Origin: Candidatus Wirthbacteria bacterium CG2_30_54_11
Lineage (GTDB): Bacteria > Patescibacteriota > CG2-30-54-11
Direction of reading: 5' to 3'
NCBI GenBank assembly: GCA_001873755.1
Contig: MNZT01000046.1
Span: 1-16,213, forward strand
DNA: 16,213 nt
Shown here: positions 5,255 through 13,414 of the stretch, one piece after another
How the letters are laid out: each line of letters begins with the position of its first letter
Numbering within the stretch: position 1 is the first letter of the stretch
Position numbers and translations under genes: made by a program
Notes under the pieces: model-generated
Seen by the model: only the letters and a program-made list of their open reading frames with translations
The model's database searches: none
What the model was told of the DNA's origin: nothing

Positions 5255-7950
5255 ACATCACTCTTTTGCTTAAGTTCGGAAAGGATGTTGAGCGCCTGGA
5301 GCGGCGTCAGTGTTTCGATCTTGATCTCCTTGAGCGCGGTCAGTGCGGGATGGGAGGTGGGGGTCTCTGCTCCCAGTCGGGGCGGTTCATGAACCGCCCT
5401 TACGGATACGTCTGATGATCTGGCACCCCCACCTCCCAGTCTGTCTTCCAGCCCCTGATTGGCATCCTCGATGGTGGAGAGTACCTCGAACGCTCTCGTC
5501 ATGACCTCACGAGGAAGTCCGGCCAACTGAGCGACCTGGATACCGTAGCTCTGGTCCACCCCGCCGGGGACGATCTTCCGGAGGAACACCACCCGCCCCT
5601 CGATCTCCCTCACCGCAATATTGAAATTCCGTACCCTCGACAGCTCGTCTGCGAGCTGAACAAGTTCATGATAGTGTGTGGCGAACAGGGTTTTGGGGCC
5701 TCGCTCTCCCTTACCATGCAGGTACTCCACGACCGACCAGGCGATGGACAAACCGTCAAAGGTCGAAGTGCCGCGGCCGATCTCATCAAGAATTATCAGG
5801 CTGCGCGGCGTTGCATTGTTCAAAATATTCGCCGTCTCCTGCATCTCCACCATAAAGGTGCTCTGCCCCCGCGAGAGGTCGTCCGAGGCGCCGATGCGGG
5901 TAAAGATCCGATCAACCACCCCTATGCGGGCACACGAAGCAGGCACGAAGGAACCGATCTGTGCCATGAGGGTGATCAGAGCGACCTGCCGCAGGTACGT
6001 GCTCTTGCCGGCCATGTTGGGTCCGGTCAGCACCATCACCTGGGCACCGCTGCCGGCGAGTGAAGTATCATTGGGGATGAACCGTTCGCCGAGCGATAGT
6101 CGCTCCACCACCGGATGACGGCCTTCGGTAATTTCCAGGATATCGCTCCCATCCACCACCGGCCGGACATATGAATTTTGCGTTGCCAGCTCGGCAAAGC
6201 CGCTCAGAACATCCAGGGTGGCGATGGCATGGGCATTCTGCTGCAGCGCCATGATCGACCGTGAAAGGTCACTGACCAGCTGGCTGTACAGCTCCTGTTC
6301 GAGCTGAACAATCCGTTCCTCCGCCCCGAGTACTTTAGCTTCGTGCTCCTTCAGCTCCGGGGTGATGAACCGCTCCGCGTTCACGAGTGTCTGCTTGCGG
6401 ATATAGTCCTCCGGAACATCATTACTGTTGGCATGGGTCACTTCGATGTAGTAGCCGAAGACCCGGTTGTACCCGACTTTCAGAGTGTTGATATGGGTCC
6501 GTTCCCGTTCTGCGGTCTCCAACCGCTTGATCCAATCTCTACCGTTCTGTTTGATATCGATCAGTTCGTCCATCTCCGGATGAAAACCCTGACGGATGAC
6601 CGAGCCCTTGCCGAGAACCGCAGCCGGCTCAGAGATCAAGGTCTGCTCAATGCGCTCCACTACCTCAGGGAGCTCCTGCAGCTGCTCCACGATCTCCCGC
6701 AGGGGAGTCCGTAAGGGCGGTTCAAGAACCGCCCCCTGACTCTGATCTCCAGCGACATCCAGCTCCCCCAGTGCCTCTTTCAGCCCCGGTATGAGCGCCA
6801 CGCTCTCCTTCAGCCGGATCAGCTCCCGCGGCATGATGCGGCCAAGGGCCAGCCGGGCACTAAGCCTCTCCATGTCGCCAAGCTCGGTCAGCAGCTCACG
6901 AAGCGCAGCGTGAGTGGTCTTCTCTGACCGAAGGATCTCGACAGCTGAAAGTCGCGCATTGATCTGGAGCGGATCGATCAAGGGGCGAAGTAACCAGCGC
7001 CGAAGCAGCCGCTGTCCCATGGTGGTGATGACGGAGGTCTGCATGACCGAAAGCAGTGACGCTTCGCGGTCCCGACGGTGCAGATCCTCCACGATTTCGA
7101 GAGATCTGATGGTATTGTCGTCGAGGAACATGGCGCTGCCGTCCTGCTCCACCTTCATCTGCGTGATATGGTCGAGCGAACGCTTCTGGGTCTCATGCAG
7201 ATAGCTGAGCAGCGCTCCGGCGGCCTGGACCGTAGGGTCCTGCTCCGCCAGACCAAAGCCCTCAAGGACGGTGACGCGGAACTGCTTTTTGATCTCATCA
7301 ACTGCATTTTCCCTGAGGTACGCCCAGTCAGCGAACGGGAACAGGGTGAACCCTTCTTCTTTCACAAGCGTCACCACTTCGTGCAGACCCTCGCTCTGAC
7401 ACAAGCTCTCCGGCATGATGACTTCGGACGGCGCTATCCGCGAGAGCTCGGCCCGCACCAGATCGAGACGACGGGAAGGTTCCCCGGCTACCTGGCGCAC
7501 GGTAAGTTCACCCGTGCTCACATCAGCCCAGGCAAGTCCAACTGATTCTTTGCCGGGATAGACAGACAGCAGGTAATTGTTGGCACCGGAAGAGAGATAG
7601 CTGCTCTCGTCGTAGGTGCCAGGAGTGATGACGCGGGTAACTTCCCGTTTCACGATGCCCTTGGCCGTGGCCGGGTCTTCCATCTGATCGCAGATCGCGA
7701 CCTTCTGCCCCTGCTTCACCAGTCGGCCGATATAGTTATCAACGGCATGATAAGGGACTCCGCACATAGGCATCTTGATCTCGGAACTTTTGTTGCGCGA
7801 AGTCAGCACGATATCAAGCATCCTGGATGCCAGGACCGCGTCCTCGCCGAACATTTCATAAAAATCCCCCAGCCGAAACATCAGTATCGCGTCGGGGTAC
7901 TGCTTTTTGACTTCATAGTACTGTCTGAGCATCGGCGTCAGTTCTGCCAT
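5251..7950 (-). CDS. mutS: DNA mismatch repair protein MutS
   Basis: MutS binds mismatches as a dimer and signals through its ATPase. At 899 residues it is somewhat longer than usual (about 850). The mismatch-wedging FYE motif is at residues 30-32. The Walker A GPNMAGKST is at 643-651 and DEIGRGTST at 722-730. The C-terminus ends in the usual PLQALNILSEL. The open frame can be extended to 8019, but AGGAGAGGCC directly precedes the ATG at 7950 and MAELTPMLRQYY is the usual start, so I use 7950. Two stretches are encoded by palindromic repeats: around residues 406-415 and the linker at about 838-867. Both are in variable regions and leave the frame open. It overlaps the radical SAM gene downstream. 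No MutL is in the window. Confidence 0.97.
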   Translation of the reverse strand: MAELTPMLRQYYEVKKQYPDAILMFRLGDFYEMFGEDAVLASRMLDIVLTSRNKSSEIKMPMCGVPYHAVDNYIGRLVKQGQKVAICDQMEDPATAKGIVKREVTRVITPGTYDESSYLSSGANNYLLSVYPGKESVGLAWADVSTGELTVRQVAGEPSRRLDLVRAELSRIAPSEVIMPESLCQSEGLHEVVTLVKEEGFTLFPFADWAYLRENAVDEIKKQFRVTVLEGFGLAEQDPTVQAAGALLSYLHETQKRSLDHITQMKVEQDGSAMFLDDNTIRSLEIVEDLHRRDREASLLSVMQTSVITTMGQRLLRRWLLRPLIDPLQINARLSAVEILRSEKTTHAALRELLTELGDMERLSARLALGRIMPRELIRLKESVALIPGLKEALGELDVAGDQSQGAVLEPPLRTPLREIVEQLQELPEVVERIEQTLISEPAAVLGKGSVIRQGFHPEMDELIDIKQNGRDWIKRLETAERERTHINTLKVGYNRVFGYYIEVTHANSNDVPEDYIRKQTLVNAERFITPELKEHEAKVLGAEERIVQLEQELYSQLVSDLSRSIMALQQNAHAIATLDVLSGFAELATQNSYVRPVVDGSDILEITEGRHPVVERLSLGERFIPNDTSLAGSGAQVMVLTGPNMAGKSTYLRQVALITLMAQIGSFVPASCARIGVVDRIFTRIGASDDLSRGQSTFMVEMQETANILNNATPRSLIILDEIGRGTSTFDGLSIAWSVVEYLHGKGERGPKTLFATHYHELVQLADELSRVRNFNIAVREIEGRVVFLRKIVPGGVDQSYGIQVAQLAGLPREVMTRAFEVLSTIEDANQGLEDRLGGGGARSSDVSVRAVHEPPRLGAETPTSHPALTALKEIKIETLTPLQALNILSELKQKSDV
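5351..5438. repeat. 88-base element with 14-base terminal inverted repeats inside mutS
   Basis: TGGGAGGTGGGGGT (5351-5364) is exactly complementary to ACCCCCACCTCCCA (5425-5438). Inside is a perfect 20-base palindrome, GGGCGGTTCATGAACCGCCC (5380-5399), followed by TTACGG. It encodes the flexible linker before the C-terminal end of MutS. A second copy of the inner palindrome occurs in mutS at 6709-6734 in the opposite orientation. Confidence 0.8.
6709..6734. repeat. Second GGGCGGTTC/GAACCGCCC palindrome inside mutS
   Basis: GGGCGGTTC-AA-GAACCGCCC (6715-6734) is preceded by CCGTAA, the inverse of the TTACGG that follows the copy at 5380-5399. The two copies are therefore the same repeat in opposite orientations. 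It encodes GAVLEPPLR in a segment where other MutS proteins have a shorter loop. Confidence 0.75.
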
Positions 7951-8024
7951 GGCCTCTCCTGTTTGGACAGCTGGCATCGTAGACGAAGACGAAAGCAAAT
8001 ACAACTCCCCCCACTGCAAAGTAT

Positions 8025-8051
8025 TCCCCCCTCTTTGGCAAAGCGGGGGGA
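8025..8051. repeat. CCCCCC-CTTT palindrome upstream of mutS
   Basis: CCCCCCTCTTT (8026-8036), a GGC loop and AAAGCGGGGGG (8040-8050) form an 11-base stem with one mismatch. It lies between the DUF559 gene and mutS and belongs to the same family as the copies at 1019, 1170, 8068, 8493 and 8550. Confidence 0.75.
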
Positions 8052-8064
8052 CTGAAAGATAAGA

Positions 8065-8454
8065 TTATCCCCCCACTTTTTGAAAGAGGGGGTTAGGGGG
8101 CGTTAATTTCGCGGCTTCAACTATCACAGCAATCACACTGTCTATCCTTTGAAGGACCTCTGCATTAGTAAACCGTATAGTCTCAATGCCGACGCTCCTC
8201 ATATACTCCGCACGGACTGCATCATACGCCGCCCCTTGTTCCGTGTAATGCTGTCCTCCATCCACCTCAATGACCAGTTTCAATTCTGGACAATAGAAAT
8301 CCGCAATATAAGGTCCAATACCATACTGTCTGAAAAACTTATTACCCGTACGCTTGTTTCTCAAATACTTCCAAAGCATAATTTCAGCCTCGGTCGATCT
8401 CTGCCGAAGCTGTATTCTGTGCTCTTTGGTCACTGCCTTATTGAACAACCGCAT
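8065..8454 (-). CDS. DUF559 endonuclease-like protein
   Basis: This 129-residue protein belongs to the DUF559 family, related to very-short-patch-repair endonucleases and to the PD-(D/E)xK fold. The likely active-site residues are Asp52 (IADFYCPE) and Glu63/Asp65 in VIEVDGGQH (61-69); Glu24 in the STEAEIMLW block is also typical. A Shine-Dalgarno AGGA sits 7 bases before the ATG. Its last residues (LTPPNPLFQKVGG) and stop codon are encoded by a palindromic repeat (8068-8104), and other copies of that repeat lie upstream. Its cellular role is unknown. It could be a repair nuclease next to mutS or the nuclease of a mobile repeat cassette. Confidence 0.85.
   Translation of the reverse strand: MRLFNKAVTKEHRIQLRQRSTEAEIMLWKYLRNKRTGNKFFRQYGIGPYIADFYCPELKLVIEVDGGQHYTEQGAAYDAVRAEYMRSVGIETIRFTNAEVLQRIDSVIAVIVEAAKLTPPNPLFQKVGG
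8068..8104. repeat. Palindromic repeat forming the 3' end of the DUF559 gene
   Basis: CCCCCCACTTT and AAAGAGGGGG form a hairpin, followed by TTAGGGGGCGTT. It is almost identical to the copy at 8550-8586, including the GGGGGCGTT tail. It supplies the last codons and stop of DUF559. Confidence 0.8.
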
Positions 8455-8492
8455 AAGAAATCCTGACTAACTCCCTCTACTGCACAGTGGTT

Positions 8493-8515
8493 CTCCCTCT
8501 TTCGAAAAGAGGGAG
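8493..8515. repeat. Perfect 10-base-pair hairpin upstream of the DUF559 gene
   Basis: CTCCCTCTTT (8493-8502), loop CGA, AAAGAGGGAG (8506-8515). It is a variant of the same repeat family and lies in the 120-base gap between the aminotransferase and DUF559 genes. I see no convincing promoter in that gap. Confidence 0.75.
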
Positions 8516-8549
8516 ACACCCGCGAAAATCAAACAAAGAAAAATTAAAA

Positions 8550-8586
8550 TCCCCCCACTTTTCCAAAGAGGGGGCTAGGGGGCGTT
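8550..8586. repeat. Palindromic repeat forming the 3' end of the aminotransferase gene
   Basis: CCCCCCACTTT, TCC loop and AAAGAGGGGG, followed by CTAGGGGGCGTT. It matches the copy at 8068-8104 almost base for base. On the minus strand it gives the last codons (AAC GCC CCC) and the TAG stop of the aminotransferase. Confidence 0.8.
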
Positions 8587-9795
8587 CGCAATCCTCTTCA
8601 GTTTCTCGCATCCCCTCTCCACATCTGCCGAGCTGGCGCAGGCAGCCAGACGGATATACCTGTCGTATTCCATCCCGCCGAAGAACCGTCCCGGGGTATA
8701 GAGCAGAGGGTCTTCGCCGCTGTGGGCCAGTGCACGGAACGCCTCTTCGCTCGCGAACCGATCGGGCAGCTGCGGGAACAGGTAAAAAGCGCCCTGCGGA
8801 CGGACGAGAGGAAAACCCAGGCTTTCCAGAGTATCAGCCAACCGGTTTACCCGACTTTCGTATTCTCCGACCGGGATGGACTGGTTGAGCCCGATCTTCG
8901 CAATGACCTTCTGCTGAAGTCCTGGCGCATTGACCACCCGGGTGCGGAGATTGGTCCCCAGCGCAGCCCTGAATATCTGCCGGGTCTCGTCGTCCTGCCC
9001 GATCTGGGGGTGCATGGCCAGATAGCCGATCCGTTCGCCGGCCAGACCAAGCGACTTGGAAAAAGAAGTCAGATAGATGGTACCCCGATACCACATCATG
9101 AGGGACTCGTACCTGACACTGCCAAACACCAGCCGGTCATAGGGCGCGTCCTCGAGCACGATGATCTCTATACCGTATTCCTGATTCTTCCGATCCAGCA
9201 GATCGCCAAGCGCTCGCAGGGTCTCTTCTGAATAAATTCGTCCGGTCGGATTGTTGGGTGAATTGATGATGAGCGCCCGGGTCCGACTCGTGATCGCTGA
9301 CTCCAAGGCATCGAGGTCCAGATCGAAATCAATGCTCGCATGGACCAGAACCTGCCGACCCCTATTATTTTCAATATAGTTCTGGTACTCGACGAAGCAG
9401 GGCGCCACCACGATCACTTCGTCCTGCACCCCGGGCTCGATGATGGTCATGAGTGAGACATCAAGCGCATTGGCAGCGCCGGCGGTCATGACGATATCGG
9501 CAGCAGAAAACGAGGAACCGAGACGCGGCTCCAGATCCCGGGCAACCACTTCCCTGGTGTCGAGGTACCCGGCATTGGGCATGTATTTGTGCATGTTGTC
9601 AGACGACGAGTGACGGGACGCGATGATGTCGCTGAGAGTCGAATAGTAGATCTCCGGCGGCCGGATATCAGGGTTGCCGATGGAGAGGTCAATAGGCTGT
9701 TTGCCTTCCTTGCGGTACTGGGTCCCGAGCTCGAACATGGCCCGGATCCCGGAACCGCCCTTCACTCCGCTGGTGCTTCTCTGATTTGCGAGCAC
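8575..9795 (-). CDS. Class I/II aminotransferase (PLP-dependent)
   Basis: This 406-residue fold-type I aminotransferase has PLP-binding Lys247 in SFSKSLGLAGERIGY, the NNPTG motif (181-185), Asp216 in EDAPYD, and the TAGAANALD phosphate-binding start at 104-112. The family includes aspartate, aromatic and LL-diaminopimelate aminotransferases; I cannot choose a substrate. Translation begins at a GTG (9793-9795) with AGGAG 5 bases upstream. The end is made by a palindromic repeat, so the natural C-terminus may have been replaced by the residues NAP. It follows the YfhO gene by 43 bases and probably shares its transcript. Confidence 0.9.
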   Translation of the reverse strand: MLANQRSTSGVKGGSGIRAMFELGTQYRKEGKQPIDLSIGNPDIRPPEIYYSTLSDIIASRHSSSDNMHKYMPNAGYLDTREVVARDLEPRLGSSFSAADIVMTAGAANALDVSLMTIIEPGVQDEVIVVAPCFVEYQNYIENNRGRQVLVHASIDFDLDLDALESAITSRTRALIINSPNNPTGRIYSEETLRALGDLLDRKNQEYGIEIIVLEDAPYDRLVFGSVRYESLMMWYRGTIYLTSFSKSLGLAGERIGYLAMHPQIGQDDETRQIFRAALGTNLRTRVVNAPGLQQKVIAKIGLNQSIPVGEYESRVNRLADTLESLGFPLVRPQGAFYLFPQLPDRFASEEAFRALAHSGEDPLLYTPGRFFGGMEYDRYIRLAACASSADVERGCEKLKRIANAP

Positions 9796-9838
9796 TCACT
9801 CTCCTTTTCCAGATATGAAATCAGCATGCAAAAAAATG

Positions 9839-12109
9839 CTATCTCCTCTTCAGGTCGTACATCACCCCTCGCACATGCATCATCCCCTCTCTGGCATACC
9901 GGCGAAAGCTGGGAATAGAGAGCCACAGGAGCCAGACACCGGCAAAGCCGGCGAAACCAAGCCCCCAGATGAAAAGGCCTGATCGGTAGGTGAACACTAT
10001 CTGATGAAGACCCGCCGGAACATAGATGCCTCGAAACGCGGCATCAGTCGGGTAGATGACGGTTCTTTTCCCATCGATAGTCGCGCTCCAGCCGGGGTAC
10101 CAGGTGTCAGTCAGCACCAGAAAAGCGTTCTGGTCGGCCCTGACGGTGAGCTCCACTTGGTCCGGAAGGTAAGAAACCATGGCGACATCGGGCGAAGTCG
10201 TAGCCACCGGAGCCCGCTGCTCCAGCGTCTCGAGAAAGGGTGCGTCCCCGCGCTCTTCCACGAGCGCCTCGAAGGCGCCGTGAAAAAGCGGCGACTTCAT
10301 CCGTTCGATCACCCCGTTGCTGGTCCCATACCGCTGCACCCGGTCCACGATAAATGCCCGCTTGAGGGCATTGTCATTCTGGATAATGGCATAGGGGGCA
10401 GAAGACAAAAGAGAATAACCTCTGGCCGTATCATTCCCCAGGGTCAGGTCTCCTCCTCCACAGACCGTGAAATCAGAGGGAAAATCAGCGATGATGAATC
10501 TGACCGCCGCCAGATCGTACCAGATATCCTGGATCCGGTCTGCTACCCACACGCCATTTTCATATTTCAACCAGGGTGTGAGAAAGGCAGACACGCGCTC
10601 AGGGATCCAGGCTCCCGGTCCTCTGATATCAGAAGTGCGATAGAGGGTCGCCTGCCCGGGCGGCAGAAAATCAGAAAGACTGATGATCCGCTGCCTCTCG
10701 GGGTTGTCCCTCTGAATACTCTGTATGGTTGCCGGCACCTGACTTCCCGCTGCCTGAGGCGCTGCCGGAATGTACGGACTGTGAGCCAGGAATAGATCGA
10801 CCCAGAGGAGGCCGACGACCAGGAGGCTGGCATAGGTCCAGCGTCTGAAATGCCTGAACACCGCCTCAAAGCCAAAACTGGCTACTAAGGCAAACGACCA
10901 TACCGCGAGGTACCGCATCCTCTCCGGATGGAGCAGATTGATCAGAGGGACTGCGGTGACCCGCTCCATCCCAGGCAGGTGTGCAGACAAGACAAAGAAC
11001 AGACATCCGGAAAGCAGCGAGAACCACATGAATCTGCGTTTGCGTCCCAAAAGGAGCGCCAGAAGTATGAACACGACCGAGCCCAGTCCGATATAGAGCC
11101 CGGCAGAAGCAAAGGTGCTCCCGGCAAAAGCCCAGACATGGTTCTTTTGCTCCAGGGCAGAAGTCGGCGACACCAGGAGCAGCAGCTCCCAGAAGCCTCG
11201 CCACCCTGCCCCGCTCTGCACGGAGGAGGAAAAGGTCTCCATGGTCTGTGACACCGTGCGCGAAATGGCCGATGACTGAATGGCAAGCTCGATCGTCGGC
11301 AATATCTGCGGAGCTGCCAGCAGGAGCCCGAGGCACGAATATTTAAACATGACCCGGTATTTCCCGAAGATCTCGCGGATGACATACCGGTCCCTGACCA
11401 GGCTTATGAACCGCGCACCCAGATACCAGACGACGAAGAAGCAGAGCTGCGCGATGGTCGACAGATGCCCGGCATAGATCGTGGCTGCCGTCGCCAGAGC
11501 AAGTGCTACCGGATAGCGGTGAGATTCAGAGCGAACAATGCCTTCCAGACACCAGAGGATCAGTGGCAGGTAGATCCAGGTGGCCTGTGCGCTCTCACCG
11601 GCATGAGCTACCATGGCAGCACTGAACATCCAGGCGACCGTACCGAACGCAGCTGCCCCCCGGCTCAGTCCGATCCGGCGGATGAATCCGTACATGAAAA
11701 AACCGGCCAGTACAAATCTCATCCAAATGAGGAGATTCCAAAAAGAGGCGAACGAATCAGTAAAACGGTACAACAGCAGCTTGCTGACCTCGAAGACCCC
11801 GTGCACGCTCTGCGCCATGAACGGCACCCCGGTGAGGGTGTAGGGATTCCAGAAGGGAACGCTGTCCCTCCGGAAGGCTTCCCAGCCGAACCGCGCCGCC
11901 GGGATGGAGGTGCTGTACACTTCGCGGTACAGCTCAGACGAACCTGCTGCCTGATCGGAACTCTCTCCAAACAAAACCTGTCCCTGAAAAGCAGCTTTAT
12001 AGAAAAAAAGTGAAGCCAGCACTGCACAGCCCACGAATGCCCAGAGGAATTCGTTTCCGAGCGCGGACATCAACATGGGAAATAATGATCGGCGACGATA
12101 TCTTTTCAC
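9839..12109 (-). CDS. YfhO-family membrane protein, putative GT-C glycosyltransferase
   Basis: This 756-residue protein has many membrane helices, the first at about residues 22-40 and the last near 710-735. The first outer loop holds the PFWNPYTLTGVPF block (85-97) typical of YfhO-like proteins. Near the C-terminus there is a folded outer domain with TWYPGWSATIDGK and GIYVPAGLHQIVF, also typical. YfhO relatives act in glycosylation of cell-surface polymers using lipid-linked sugars. The start is a GTG (12107-12109) with only a weak AGGG/GAGG region upstream; the ATG at 12076 has no better site. It lies 19 bases after the diacylglycerol-kinase-like gene, so I infer one operon for envelope functions. 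Confidence 0.85.
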   Translation of the reverse strand: MKRYRRRSLFPMLMSALGNEFLWAFVGCAVLASLFFYKAAFQGQVLFGESSDQAAGSSELYREVYSTSIPAARFGWEAFRRDSVPFWNPYTLTGVPFMAQSVHGVFEVSKLLLYRFTDSFASFWNLLIWMRFVLAGFFMYGFIRRIGLSRGAAAFGTVAWMFSAAMVAHAGESAQATWIYLPLILWCLEGIVRSESHRYPVALALATAATIYAGHLSTIAQLCFFVVWYLGARFISLVRDRYVIREIFGKYRVMFKYSCLGLLLAAPQILPTIELAIQSSAISRTVSQTMETFSSSVQSGAGWRGFWELLLLVSPTSALEQKNHVWAFAGSTFASAGLYIGLGSVVFILLALLLGRKRRFMWFSLLSGCLFFVLSAHLPGMERVTAVPLINLLHPERMRYLAVWSFALVASFGFEAVFRHFRRWTYASLLVVGLLWVDLFLAHSPYIPAAPQAAGSQVPATIQSIQRDNPERQRIISLSDFLPPGQATLYRTSDIRGPGAWIPERVSAFLTPWLKYENGVWVADRIQDIWYDLAAVRFIIADFPSDFTVCGGGDLTLGNDTARGYSLLSSAPYAIIQNDNALKRAFIVDRVQRYGTSNGVIERMKSPLFHGAFEALVEERGDAPFLETLEQRAPVATTSPDVAMVSYLPDQVELTVRADQNAFLVLTDTWYPGWSATIDGKRTVIYPTDAAFRGIYVPAGLHQIVFTYRSGLFIWGLGFAGFAGVWLLWLSIPSFRRYAREGMMHVRGVMYDLKRR

Positions 12110-12128
12110 CTCTGACCCTGCATGAGGT

Positions 12129-12980
12129 CTAAACGATCAGTTTGACCTGAGCAGGTACCAGTTTGAACTGTACCTGCCCCGAAAGCTCGGCTCTATAGCC
12201 GTCGAGCATGACCGGCACCGGCCGGTCAAACGTCACTGTACAGTCACTCAGGTGCAGCCGTGTCACTTCCGGCAGCACCGCAATGGGATCTTCGCGCATC
12301 TGCTCCCAGGGAAGATTTTTCCTGCTCCTGGCCGCACAGCTGACCAGAGCAAAATGCTCCTCCTGTTTTCCGATCGTCTGCACAGATCGATTGATCTCGA
12401 TCATCATACCGACCGAGATGAGATAGGCTTCCAGTCCCTCCCGCTCGACGATGACACGGAATTCCTCGGGACCTGAGGGAGCAGATCGATCGCGGGATCG
12501 GTGAAGTAATTCCTTCAAGGCAACCATCAGTGACCGGGACGAGCGATTGTCCGATGTCGGATCGATGGCTCTGCCGACCCTGAAATGATCAATAATGAAG
12601 CTCCTGCCGATCTTCAGCAGGTCCACCTCCCGCAGTCGGCGGGCAGCCAGAGAGTCACCCACCTCACCGACCTGCGAGCTGATGGCCCACCGGTGGCCAA
12701 AGGCACATAAATCACCGAGAGGAACGTAGCCCAGTGCGAGTCCTGAGCCGGCTGCGACACTAGCCGCACAGGCAAGCAGGGCGTCTCCTCCGACCACCAC
12801 GACGGTCTGGAAACGCTTCTGTTTGATGATCCGGGTGATCTCCTGCATGGCTTCCTGGTCGCTGGCTACTTCCTTGCGTTCACCGAGCAGCCCTCTTTCA
12901 CGGATCTCAGGGACGAGATGTTCCCAGTAGTCCCTGTACCCGCGATCAAGCACGCGGAGGTCGAGCAGAAAAAAATACAC
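12129..12980 (-). CDS. Diacylglycerol-kinase-like protein with degenerate active-site motifs
   Basis: The 283-residue sequence follows the DAGK/sphingosine kinase/NAD kinase superfamily pattern. It has VVVVGGDALLA (60-70) where GGDGT is expected, and GYVPLGDLCAFGH (about 84-96) where family members have PLGTGNDFA. The later part with REVDLLKIG and the C-terminal beta domain (VPVMLDGY, VQFKLVPAQVKLIV) also fits. Because both nucleotide/substrate motifs are altered, activity is doubtful. Translation begins at a GTG (12978-12980) with AAAGGAG 7 bases upstream, and that site begins right after the bactofilin stop. Its place between bactofilin and YfhO suggests an envelope or lipid role. Confidence 0.75.
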   Translation of the reverse strand: MYFFLLDLRVLDRGYRDYWEHLVPEIRERGLLGERKEVASDQEAMQEITRIIKQKRFQTVVVVGGDALLACAASVAAGSGLALGYVPLGDLCAFGHRWAISSQVGEVGDSLAARRLREVDLLKIGRSFIIDHFRVGRAIDPTSDNRSSRSLMVALKELLHRSRDRSAPSGPEEFRVIVEREGLEAYLISVGMMIEINRSVQTIGKQEEHFALVSCAARSRKNLPWEQMREDPIAVLPEVTRLHLSDCTVTFDRPVPVMLDGYRAELSGQVQFKLVPAQVKLIV

Positions 12981-12992
12981 CTCGCGGCTCCT

Positions 12993-13388
12993 TTAGTGTG
13001 CTGAACCGTCTTGGTCATCCATGGCCGGCAGCATATCCATCTGATCGTGCTGTTTGTTCATAGTGATCTTGCCCTGGATGATACCGCCTTCTTCGACCCT
13101 CAGAAGCGTGGTGGCCACGTCTCCGGTGATATGGGCAGTGTTGGCCACCACGAGAACGCCTTCGCATTCGATCGTACCTTCCACTTCTCCTCGTACCTGG
13201 ATACTCGTGGCCTTCAGACCTGCTTTGATGCGGGCATTTTCACCGATGACCAGCTCACCTTTGACCTGGATGCTGCCGACGGCTTCGCCGTTGATGAATG
13301 TGTGTTCATCAAAGCGGATATCTCCCTTCAGCGTCGTCCCCTGTCCCAGGATGTTCACATAGGTGTCGCCGGTTTCTATTTTAGCCAT
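12993..13388 (-). CDS. Bactofilin (polymer-forming cytoskeletal protein)
   Basis: This 131-residue protein is almost all bactofilin domain (about residues 12-112). The repeated short strands with glycines (GTTLKGDIRF, INGEAVGSIQVKGELVIGE, AGLKATSIQVRGEVEGTIE) build the right-handed beta-helix that polymerises without nucleotide. The tail is short and acidic/polar (MDMLPAMDDQDGSAH). Bactofilins scaffold envelope-modifying enzymes and shape cells. A GAGGGG sequence lies upstream of the ATG. It sits between DUF4446 and the kinase-like gene with a gap of only 12 bases to the latter. Confidence 0.92.
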   Translation of the reverse strand: MAKIETGDTYVNILGQGTTLKGDIRFDEHTFINGEAVGSIQVKGELVIGENARIKAGLKATSIQVRGEVEGTIECEGVLVVANTAHITGDVATTLLRVEEGGIIQGKITMNKQHDQMDMLPAMDDQDGSAH

Positions 13389-13414
13389 GGTGTGTCCCCT
13401 CTATGTGAGTGAAA

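Noticed and set aside
7951..8019. MutS start at 8019
   Set aside because: The extra 23 residues are not typical of MutS, and AGGAG directly precedes the ATG at 7950.
9823..9840. AGCAT/ATGCT hairpin at the end of the YfhO gene as a terminator
   Set aside because: The stem is 5 bases with an A-rich loop and no T tract after it on the minus strand.
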